This document shows positions 35,623 to 45,000 of a stretch of 64,000 nucleotides of DNA, one piece after another (position 1 is the stretch's first letter; every line of letters starts with the position of its first letter). A program made the translations under genes and the position numbers. This DNA is from Streptomyces sp. MMBL 11-1 (GTDB taxonomy: Bacteria; Actinomycetota; Actinomycetes; Streptomycetales; Streptomycetaceae): positions 372,001 through 436,000 of the forward strand of contig NZ_CP117709.1 in assembly GCF_028622875.1 (NCBI RefSeq), given 5' to 3'. Below the pieces are notes generated by a model, which was given only the letters and a program-made list of their open reading frames with translations, did not search any database and was not told the origin of the DNA.

Positions 35623-36684
35623 TCAGACGAGGACGACGCAGGAGGCCGCCGGGACCTCGACGGAGCCCGCGTGCCGCGGGACGCCCGTCTCGGCGTCCAC
35701 GGCGAACCAGCTGACGTTCCCGGAGTGCTCGTTGGCCGCGTACAGCCACTGGCCGCTCGGGTCGAGGGTGAGGTCGCGCGGCCAGCGGCCGCCGCAGCCG
35801 ACGGTGGCCACCAGGGCCGCCTTCTCGCCGCTCTCGTCGAGAGTGAGCACGGAGATGCTGTCGTGGCCCCGGTTGGCGGTCCACAGGAACCGCCCGTCGT
35901 GCGCGACGACCACCTCGGACGGGTAGGTGCGCGCCGCGTCGTCGGCCGCCTCGTGCTCGGGCAGCACCGGCGTCTCGCCGAGCACGTCGAGGCGGCCGGC
36001 CGCCGCGTCCCAGCGGCATACGGTGAGGGTCGGTTCCAGCTCGCCCAGGACGTAGGCGAACAGGCCCGAGGGGTGGAAGGCCAGATGGCGCGGGCCGACG
36101 CCCGGGCGCAGAGCCGTCTCACCGTGCAGGCGCAGGGCGCCGGTGGCGGGGTCCAGGGCGCAGACCCGTACCGAGTCGGTGCCGAGGTCCACACTGACCA
36201 CCCAGTTCCCGGAGGGGTCGGCGAGCACCTGGTGGGCGTGCGGGGCCTCCTGGCGGTCGGTGTCCGGGCCGCTGCCCTCATGCCGGAGCACCGAGGCCGC
36301 CGCTCCGAGCGATCCGTCGGGGAGGACCGGCAGGGCAGTGATGCTGCCGGAGGTGTAGTTGGCCGTGACCAGGTGGTTCGCGGCAAGCGCGAGGTGGGTG
36401 GGCGCATCGCCGTCGACGGCGCGGACGGTGCCCAGGAGGGCTGGTACGTCGCCGTCGAGCGCGAAGGCGGCCGCGACGCCCGGGGCGCTCTCGCCGACCG
36501 CGTACAGGGTCGTGCCGGACGCTCCCGGGCCGGTCGTGAGGAACGACGGGTCGGGCACGGCGTCCGTGGATCCCAGCACCGTCAGCGCTCCGGTGTCCCG
36601 GTCCACGGCGGCGGCGGTGATGCCGCGCCCGCCCGCCGAGGTGAACGACCCCATGAATGCCCGCCCGGCGCTGTTGCCGATCAT
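35623..36684 (-). CDS. Lactonase family protein (6-phosphogluconolactonase-like beta-propeller)
   Basis: 353 residues with GAGGGG upstream. Seven propeller blades are visible, with typical segments THLALAANHLVTANYTSG, PHAHQVLADPSGNWV, GPRHLAFHPSGLFAYVLGE and RDLTLDPSGQWLYAANEHS. These match the YbhE/Pgl cytoplasmic lactonase family. The likely reaction is hydrolysis of 6-phosphogluconolactone or another sugar lactone. It marks the last recognised ordinary gene before the biosynthetic cluster. Confidence 0.9.
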   Translation of the reverse strand: MIGNSAGRAFMGSFTSAGGRGITAAAVDRDTGALTVLGSTDAVPDPSFLTTGPGASGTTLYAVGESAPGVAAAFALDGDVPALLGTVRAVDGDAPTHLALAANHLVTANYTSGSITALPVLPDGSLGAAASVLRHEGSGPDTDRQEAPHAHQVLADPSGNWVVSVDLGTDSVRVCALDPATGALRLHGETALRPGVGPRHLAFHPSGLFAYVLGELEPTLTVCRWDAAAGRLDVLGETPVLPEHEAADDAARTYPSEVVVAHDGRFLWTANRGHDSISVLTLDESGEKAALVATVGCGGRWPRDLTLDPSGQWLYAANEHSGNVSWFAVDAETGVPRHAGSVEVPAASCVVLV

Positions 36685-36688
36685 CGCG

Positions 36689-36898
36689 CTACCCCTCTTC
36701 ACCGTCGCCGTGATCTTCACGGCCGACGGTAGCAGGCAGCCTGTCGCGGTCCAGACCAATGTGCGCCTCGACCGTCCTGCCGCGCTCGCGCCGGGAAGCC
36801 TCGATCGGCCCGGCCCACCACACCCGGAGGACCTTGGGCGACGTATGCCTGGTCACGTTCCCCCGATCCGTCGCGTCCTCCAGCGGAGACGAGGTCAT
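36689..36898 (-). CDS. Possible small protein or gene remnant at the cluster boundary
   Basis: A 69-codon frame from an ATG at 36898 ends 4 bp before the lactonase start. Its third codon positions are G or C in over 80 percent of codons, as in real genes here, and it includes a WW-containing block (VWWAGPIEASRRERGRTVEA). I do not recognise it. It could be a small coupled gene, a truncated remnant or a chance frame in the promoter region. It also runs to within 5 bp of the P450 stop. Confidence 0.3.
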   Translation of the reverse strand: MTSSPLEDATDRGNVTRHTSPKVLRVWWAGPIEASRRERGRTVEAHIGLDRDRLPATVGREDHGDGEEG

Positions 36899-36902
36899 GG
36901 GC

Positions 36903-38024
36903 TCATGGAGGGGTGAAGGTGACCGGGAGTGCCTGGGGGCCGCGGAACGTCGGGGCGTAGCCCCAGTCGACCTCGCCGCTCGGGATGTCCAGGGTCAGGT
37001 CCGGCAGGCGGCCGAACAACGTGGTGATCGCGATCTCCGTCTCCAGCTTCACCAGGTGGCTGCCCAGACAGGTGTGCGCGCCGTGGCCGAACGCCAGGTG
37101 CGGTCGGGCGTCACGGGTGAGGTCCAGGGCGCCGGGGTCGGGGAACCGGTTCGGGTCGCGGTTGGCCGCGGCCAGCGACAGCAGCACCACGTCGCCCTCT
37201 CCCACCTGGGCGTCCGCGATCGTCATGTCCTCGCTCGCGTACCGGTACTCCGCCACGTGCGACGGCGAGTCCAGGCGCAGCAGCTCGTTGATCGCCCGCG
37301 ACCAGTCGATCTCGCCGCCGAGGAGGGCGGCTCGCCGGCCGGGGTGGGCGAGCAGACGCAGGACGGTGGTACCGAGGAACTGGATCGTGGTGATGTGACC
37401 GGCCCCGATCAACGTCATGACCATCACCTCCAGCTCGTCCCCGGTCAGCGCGCCCGACTCGATCAACCGCGTCAGCAGGTCGTCCCCCGGGTGCGATCGT
37501 TTGTAGGCCACCAGCCTCCGGACGTAGTCCAGCACCTCGGCCAGCTTCGCCTCGTCCCGCGGCTGCTGGAACTTCGCGCGGTACCACAGGTCCAGGACGT
37601 CGGCGGCGGGCGCGCGCTCGGTTTCCGGGACGCCGAGCAGGTCGTGCATGACGGCGACCGGGACCTCCCGGGTGTATTCGGCGACGAGGTCCGCGCGCCC
37701 CCGCCCGGCGAACGACTCGACGGCGTGCGCGCAGGTGCGGGCGGTGCGGTCGCGCAGGCGGGACACCGCGGCGGGAGTGAACGCCGCGGCGACGAGCCGG
37801 CGCAGCCTGGTGTGCCCGGGATCGTCGAGGTGGGACAGACCGGGCGGGTGCGGGTCGGGGTTGACCGGGGCGGCGCTGCCCAGGCGGCGGTCCGCCAGGC
37901 AGGCGCGGACGTCGTCGTACCGGGTCACCAGCCACATACGGCCCGGGACGTGCGGGCCGCCGACGGGGCAGACCGGGTCGTGCTCGCGCAGCCAGGCGTA
38001 TCCCGGGTACGGGTCGGCGGTCAC
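36903..38024 (-). CDS. Cytochrome P450 of the NRPS operon
   Basis: 373 residues from a GTG that overlaps the methyltransferase stop (GTGA). The protein starts directly at the conserved DPYPGYAWLREHDPV block, so it is about 20-30 residues shorter than usual at the N-terminus. P450 landmarks are ELLRLDS (ExxR), the heme loop FGHGAHTCLGSHL with the Cys ligand, and an I-helix reading GAGHITTIQF. The usual acid before the I-helix Thr (AGxET/DT) is Ile, while the Thr remains. It is the last gene of the minus-strand operon and probably hydroxylates or couples the NRPS product or a carrier-bound amino acid. Confidence 0.93.
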   Translation of the reverse strand: MTADPYPGYAWLREHDPVCPVGGPHVPGRMWLVTRYDDVRACLADRRLGSAAPVNPDPHPPGLSHLDDPGHTRLRRLVAAAFTPAAVSRLRDRTARTCAHAVESFAGRGRADLVAEYTREVPVAVMHDLLGVPETERAPAADVLDLWYRAKFQQPRDEAKLAEVLDYVRRLVAYKRSHPGDDLLTRLIESGALTGDELEVMVMTLIGAGHITTIQFLGTTVLRLLAHPGRRAALLGGEIDWSRAINELLRLDSPSHVAEYRYASEDMTIADAQVGEGDVVLLSLAAANRDPNRFPDPGALDLTRDARPHLAFGHGAHTCLGSHLVKLETEIAITTLFGRLPDLTLDIPSGEVDWGYAPTFRGPQALPVTFTPP

Positions 38025-39004
38025 GACGGCCGGCCGGCGATCAGCAGCTTCTCCAGCGGGGAGGCGGCGAGCGGCGCGACGCGCGTCTCGGTGAGCCCGG
38101 CCTCGGCCAGCCATGCCGCGAGGTCGGCGTAGCGGTGGACGCCGCCGCCGTGGCCCTGCCACAGGGTCAGGTCGAACATGCCGAGGAACCCTGCCGCGGC
38201 GGGTCCCAGTCCGGCCGGTGGTTCCCGGTCGTGGTCGAGGATGGCGATGCTTCCCGTGGGGGACAACGATTTCGCCGCGCGCCGGAACAGCTCGCGGCAT
38301 TCTTCGGGGCGGTGGCCGTGCAACACGTTGAACAGCAGCACCAGGTCGTGCCCGGAACCCAGGTCGTCGGTGAGGTAGTCGCCCGCCCGGACCGTCACCC
38401 GGTCCGGCGGGGCGTCTTCACGGAGGGCCGTGACCGTCTCGGGCAGGTCGAAGACGGTGACCCGCACGTCCGGGCGACGGCGGCACAGTTCGACGGTGTG
38501 GTCGCCGTGGCCGCCCCCGATGTCCAGGACGGTCGCCGCGGGAGGCAGCGCGGCGGCGATGTCGTCGGCCAGGTCCGCGGCGGCGCCGGCGAGCATCCGG
38601 CGCAGGCGGGCCGAGGTGGCGGGGCGCTCGCGCAGCCAGGTGTAGAAGCCGCGGCGGGGCGTGCCGGTACGGATGGTGTCCTCGACGTCGGCCCAGTGCT
38701 CGAACAGGACCTCGTGCCAGAACAGTTCGACGTCCTCCGGGCCGGGCTTCGCGGCGGTCGTGACGCCGCCCTCGTCGTACCGCAGGTAGCCGAAGGTCAC
38801 CAGGACGTTCACCAGGCTGCGCACGCCGGCCGGGTCACCGCCGATCGTGGTGGCCAGCTCCTCGACGGACAGCGGGCGGGCTTCCAGCGCGGTGAACACC
38901 CCGAGGCGGACACCGGCGATCATGGCCCGGTACCCGGCCGCGCCGAGCCGGTCCACCACCGGAGCGGGGACACCAGAGGATTCTTCGGGCAGGGGCATGG
39001 TCAT
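38021..39004 (-). CDS. SAM-dependent methyltransferase, O-methyltransferase (dimerisation-domain) type
   Basis: 327 residues; the ATG overlaps the NRPS stop (ATGA). An N-terminal winged-helix dimerisation domain (about residues 10-95) precedes a Rossmann methyltransferase domain with VLDIGGGHGDHTVEL near residue 175, FDLPETV as motif II and a late HDREPP segment. This is the plant-type/antibiotic O-methyltransferase fold. In pyrrolobenzodiazepine pathways, SibL-type members methylate 3-hydroxykynurenine. Co-occurrence with a kynurenine monooxygenase-like protein makes a similar aromatic substrate plausible here, by inference only. Confidence 0.88.
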   Translation of the reverse strand: MTMPLPEESSGVPAPVVDRLGAAGYRAMIAGVRLGVFTALEARPLSVEELATTIGGDPAGVRSLVNVLVTFGYLRYDEGGVTTAAKPGPEDVELFWHEVLFEHWADVEDTIRTGTPRRGFYTWLRERPATSARLRRMLAGAAADLADDIAAALPPAATVLDIGGGHGDHTVELCRRRPDVRVTVFDLPETVTALREDAPPDRVTVRAGDYLTDDLGSGHDLVLLFNVLHGHRPEECRELFRRAAKSLSPTGSIAILDHDREPPAGLGPAAAGFLGMFDLTLWQGHGGGVHRYADLAAWLAEAGLTETRVAPLAASPLEKLLIAGRPS

Positions 39005-42000
39005 CCACTTCCGGAAAGCACGCCGGCACCGGTGAGGAAGTCCAGGTGCCTGCGCAGCATTCGCTCGTCGGCCGGGGGGAACCCCACCCCCGCCCCGGCC
39101 GCGGCGGACCAGGTGCGGGAGCAGTCGAACCGCGGGTGCGGGCGGGGGTGTTCGGGCAGGGAGAAGGCGAGCGGGGCGAAGGGCCCGGCCGGGTCGGCGA
39201 GCATCCGCTCCCGCCATCGGTGGTACGGCACCACCTCGGTCGGGTGACCGGCCGAGGTGAGGGCGGCGGCGAGGGCGGCACGGGTGAGGCCGCCGTCGCC
39301 GTGGTAGTGGTGGTCCCGGCAGAGCTGGTCCGGGGCCTGTGAGAGCGCGACGATCGCCGCGGCCACCGTGTCCACGGGCACCATGTCCAGCACCTCGGTG
39401 GTGTCCGGGACGGCGCCCGCGGCGACGCATCCGGTCAGCCAGCGGCTGAACGCGGAGCGCGGGTCGGCGGTGCCGGTGGCGGTGTCGCCGACGATGGCCG
39501 CGATGCGGTGGATCGAGACGGACAGGCCGTGGCCGCGGGCGGCGGCGGCCATGGTGTCGGCCACCCACTTGCTGAGGTCGTAGCCGCTGGTGAGGCCGCT
39601 CGGGTCGGTGGGAGGGTCGGCCTCGGTGACGACGCGGCCGTCGTAGGCGTCACCGAGGAAGACGCCGAGGGTGGAGATCAGGTGCAGCGGGGCGTTGCTG
39701 TCGCCGGCCAGGCGCAGGATCGCGGCGGTGGCGTCGACGTGGGCGGGTTTGAGGGCGTCGTACGGCGCGGCGAAGTGCGGCACCGCGGCGTTGTGGTAGA
39801 TCGCGTCCACGGTCGTGAGGGTGTCGTGGTCCTCGGTGGACAGACCGAGGCCGGGCGCGGCCAGGTCGCCGGGGACCGGGATCACGCGGTCGGTGACCGG
39901 CAGCCGTTCGATCGAGCCCGGGCGGACGAGGCAGTGGACGTCGGCGTCGGTCCAGGCCAGGAGCTGAGCGAGGAGGTGGCGGCCGAGGAAGCCGGTGGCG
40001 CCGGTGAGCAGGATGCGGCGCGGCGTGCCGACCGGGGGGACGCCCGGTGGGGGGAGGGTGCGGAGACGTATCTCGGGTGGGGGGACGGCGTCGGCGCGCA
40101 ACCGGTCGATCGTGGGCAGGTCCGCCGAGGCACCGTCGTCGATGGCTGCGGCGAACGCCGCCACGGTGGGGGCGGTGAACAGGGTGCGCATCGGCACCGT
40201 GACGCCGAGGCGGTCGCGGACGGCGGCGAGGACGTGGGCGGCGATGAGCGAGTGCCCGCCGACAGCGAAGAAATCCGCGGTGCGGTCCACGTCGGACCGG
40301 TCGAGAACGGCGGCCCAGATGGCGGCTACGGCTCGCTCCGTGGCGGTCCGGGGCGGATCCGCCGGGACGGAGGGGGTGGCGGGGGGTTCGGGGAGGGCGG
40401 TGGTGTCGACCTTGCCGGTGCTTCGGGTGGGAAGGGCGTCGAGGACGACCACGACGTCCGGCACGAGGTGGGCGGGCAGGCGGTCGGCGCAGAAGGCGCG
40501 CAGGCCGGAAGCGTCCGGGACGGCGGCCCGCGAGTTGGGGGTGGCCGGGACGCCTACCCCCGAGTCCGGAGCTGCCGGGGTGGCGGCCCGGGGGTCCGGA
40601 GCTGCCGGGGCCGGTGCGTTCCGGGCGGGCGTGGTCGAGGTCCGGGTGCCGACGTAGCCGATGAGGCGGTCGCCCCTGGCCACCACCACGGCCTCCGCGA
40701 CGGCCGGGTGCCCGGCGAGCACGGCCGCCACCTCCCCCGGCTCCACCCGGTTGCCGCGGACCTTGACCTGGTCGTCGGCCCGGCCGACGAACTCCAGCGT
40801 GCCCTGCGGGTTCAGCCTCGCGAGGTCACCGGTCCGGTACATGCGGGCGCCGGGGTGGGCGCCGTACGGGTCGGCGAAGAACGCCGCGGCGGTCGCGGCC
40901 GGGTTTCCCCGGTACCCCCGGGCGGGCGCCGTCCCTCCGATGTAGACCTCACCGACCACGCCGACGGGCACCCGGCGCAGAGCCCGGTCGAGAAGGTGGA
41001 CACGGACGTGTCGCAGCGGGCGGCCGATCGGCAGTCGGGTGGGGTGCTCGCGGCCGTCGACGGTGCGATGGCTGGTCGCGCAGACGGTGGCTTCCGTCGG
41101 GCCGTAGTGGTTGTGGAGGGGAATGCCGTGCTTCGCCCACGCGCGGACGGCCGCCGCCGGGACGATGTCGCCGCCGACCATCATGATCTCCAACGGGAGG
41201 CGTTCCCCGGCGAGGTCGGCCACCCAGCGCTGCCAGAGGGGAGCCGCCGTGTCCACCGCGGAGAGGCGGTGCTCGACGCAGAGCCGGAGGAGGTCCGGTC
41301 CGGTGAGGCTGCCCGGGTCGGGGTGGATGACCAGGGTGGCCCCGGCCGCGAGGACCGGGAAGATGTCGCCGAACGCGGCGTCGAAGTGCGGGGGCGGGAC
41401 CATAAGGAGGCGGTGCGCGGCGGTGAGACCGTGTTCGGCGATGAACGCGGTGGTGAGGTTGAGGAGGGTGTCGTGCTGAACTGCGACGCCCTTGGGCTCG
41501 CCGGTGGAGCCGGAGGTGTGGACGACGTAGGCGAGCTGGAACGGGTGGATGGGCACGGGTTCGTGGTGGCCGGTGGCGGGGAGGGCGTCGCGGGTCAGGA
41601 CGGTCCTCGCGCCGCTGGCGGTGATCAGGGCGTGTTGGCGGGAGGGCGGCTGGGCGGGGTCGATGGGGACGAAGCATCCGCCCGCCTTGAGCACGCCGAG
41701 GATCGCGATGATCGCCTCGGCGCCGGACGGGATGGTGATCGCGACCGGGTCCTCGCTCCGGATGCCGGTTTCGCGCAGGCGGCTTGCGACGGCTGAGGAT
41801 CTGCGGTCCAGGTCGCGGTAGGTGAGGGGAGCGGCGGCGAGGTCGAGGACGGCGGTGGCGTCGGGGGTCCGGGCCGTCCGGGCCGCGATCAGGTCCAGTA
41901 CGGTCGTGGCCGCCGGCCGCGTGGGGACGGCCGGGCCGGGGGACGGCGCGTCCGGTGCGCCGGGGCAGGCTGGTGCGGACCGGGCGCCGAGGGCGGTGTG

Positions 42001-45000
42001 GACGGCTCTGTCGGCCGGGGACAACAGGTCCAGGTGGGACAGGGGAAGACCGGGGTGGCGGGTCACGGCCTCCATGACCGCCAGTACCTGGTCGGCGATC
42101 CTGGTGATCGTGTCCGCCTCGTACCGGTCGGTGCGGTAGTCGATGAGGGCGGGCCAGTCGCCCTCGCGTTCCCTGATGTGGAGGGTGAGGTCGAAACGGC
42201 TGGTGGCGCGGTCGATCGGCAGCGGGGTGGTGGTCAGGCCCGGGAAGGAGACGGGGTCCGTTTCGCGGTTGAGGACCAGCATCGTCCGGAACAGGGGGTG
42301 GTCCTCCCGTGGGGCGGGGACCGTGGTGAGGATGTCGGCCAGGGAGATGTCGGCGTGGTCCATCGCGTCGGCCACCACTCCGGTGGCGTCGGCGAGCAGG
42401 TCGCGGGGGGTGGCTCGACGGTTCGTGCGGAGCCGGAACGGGAGGGTCGTGACGAACATGCCGATCACGTCGTCCGCCCCGGCCGGGCGGGTACTGACCG
42501 GGGCACCGACGACGAGGTCGTCACCACCGTCCCGGGTGGAGGAGACGATGGCGAGGACGGCGAGGAGACCGGCGAAGGCGGTGGCCCGCTCGCTCCTGCA
42601 CCAGGTGGTGAAGCGGCGGACGAGCCCGGCCGGGACGGTGAACCGGTGGGTGGCGCCGGGGGCGGCGTCCGCGCGGCGGGGGTGAGCCGGGTCCCGGCCG
42701 GATTCCGGGGGCGGCGATCCGCCCGGCGTGGGGGCCAGGGCAGTGCCGTACGGGTGGTCCGGCGAGGGGCCGGAGGCAGGCGGGGCGTCACGGAGTGTTT
42801 CGGCCCAGAACTCGACGGTCCGTCGCCGTGGACCCACGGCCGCCGGTGCGAGGACCGGAAGGTCCGGTGCGGGGGCCGGAAATCCCCGGGCGGGGCCCGG
42901 AAGTCCCCGGGCGGGGGCCGGAAGGTCCGGGGTGCTGGTCTTCGTGCTGAGCGCGGCCCTCGGCCCCTGGACGGCCGTGGCGCCGGACCGGGGCGCGGAG
43001 ATCGGATCCATGGTGGTCAGGGCCGTCAGCAGGATCGATATCGACAGGTCGTCGCAGATGATGTGGTGCGCGGTGATCGTCAGGAGATGCGTCGTGGGGG
43101 CGGTTCTGATCAGGTGGGCTCGCACCAACGGGCGCCGGGTCAGGTCGAAGGGGTGGTCGGCGTCCCGGGCGGCCAGGCGTTCGGCCTCCGGCCAGGGGTC
43201 CGCGTGAGCGCTCAGATCGGTGGTGTGCCAGGCCTTCGCCGGCAACGCGTCCGTGCAGGGCGCCGCGCTCAGCCGCGGGACGCCGTCATGGACGAGGATC
43301 GCCGACCGCAGGACGGGGTGGGCGGCCAGAGCGGCGGCGAACCTGGCGCGCAGGTCCGCCTCGTCGAGCGCGCCGTCGAGCCGGAACGCGGAGTGCACGA
43401 CGTAGGCGCCGTTGTCCCGGCCCGCCTGGTGCAGGATCCACAGTCCGTGCTGCGGGCCGGACAGCCGTCCCGGTGGAGCGGGCACGGCCCCCGGCATGCC
43501 CGGGCCGTCGGAAATCTCCGCAGCACCGGAATCGCTCCCCCGGCCCCCATCGATCGCGGCGGCCAGGGCGGCGACGGTGGGGTGGGCGAACAGGGTTCTG
43601 ATCGTCACCTCCGCGCCGACCGTCGCCCGGATCCTGGCGACGGCCTTCACCGCCGCGAGGGAATGGCCGCCGGACAGGAAGAAGTCGTCGTCGCGGTGCA
43701 CCGGGCGAGCCAGCAGACGCGCGAAGATCTCCGCGATCGTGGTCTCCAGACCCGGAAGGGGATCCGCGGCGGCGGCGTCCTCCGCCGGTGGGGGCAGAGC
43801 GCGTACGTCGAGCTTTCCCGAGCTGGTCAGCGGGAACGCGTCCACGGACACCATCGCCGACGGCACCAGATAGGCGGGGAGGACACGGCTCAGCCGCTCC
43901 CGCACCCCGGGCCGGCGGGGCCGCCCGGCGGCCGGGATCACGTAGGCCACCAGACGGTCGCCGTCACCGGCCACGCGGGCGTCTGCGACCTCCGGGTCCG
44001 CCCGCAGCGCCGCCTCCACCTCGGCCGGTTCCACCCGGTGGCCGCGCACCTTGAGCTGTGCGTCCACCCGCCCGACGAACTCCACGACACCGCCCGGCCG
44101 ACGTCGCGCCAGGTCGCCCGTCGCGTACATGCGCGCGCCGGGGAGCGGTGAGAAGGGGTCGGCGACGAACCTCGTCGCCGACCGGCCGGGCGCGCCGAGA
44201 TAGCCGCGCGCCAGCGGGAAGCCGCCCAGGTACACCTCGCCGACCACGTCGTCGTCGACCGGTCGCAGGCCCGCGTTCAGCAGATACACGGCCACGCCGT
44301 CGAGCGGGTCGCCGATGCCGAAGCGGCCGCCGCGGCGCACCCGCCCGGCGGTCGACCAGATCGTCGTCTCGGTCGGGCCGTACGCGTTCCACAGCTCGGC
44401 TCCGCCCAGCGACGCGGCCAGCTCCGGGCTCAGCGCCTCCCCGACCGACACCCGCACCCGCACGCACTCCGGCACGCCCCCGGCCGCCACCAGCACCGCC
44501 CACACCGACGGGGTGACCTGGACGACCGTGACCGCCTCGGCCGTCAGACGTCGCGCCAGCGCGGGGCCGTCCACCACCAGCTCGGGCTCCATCGCGACCA
44601 CCCGGGCGCCCACCGTCAGCGGCGCCACCAGTTCCCACACCGAGATGTCGAACGCGGGGGAGGTCATGGCCGCCACCACGTCGTCGGCGCCCAGCCCCAC
44701 CAGCGCCGTCGACCGGGCCAGCATCCCGGCCACCGCGCGGTGCGGCACGCCCACCGCCTTCGGGCTGCCGGTCGACCCGGACGTGTGGAGCACGTACGCC
44801 AGTGACTCGGGAGTGAGGAGGGGATCGACGCGCTCGAACTCCTCCGGCAGGTCAGGGATCCCGCTCAGCACGACGCGGGCGGCCTCCGTGACGGCCCGGC
44901 GCCTCGGCTCGGGCCACAGGGGTTCCACCGGCACGTACACCGCGCCCGCCCGCCAGATCCCGAGGATGGCCACCACCAGGTCCGGGCCGCGCGGCAGGTC

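Noticed and set aside
39508..44151. Long plus-strand open frames opposite the NRPS gene
   Set aside because: They are mirror frames of the NRPS coding strand, rich in Gly/Arg/Asp, with no family motifs or ribosome sites.
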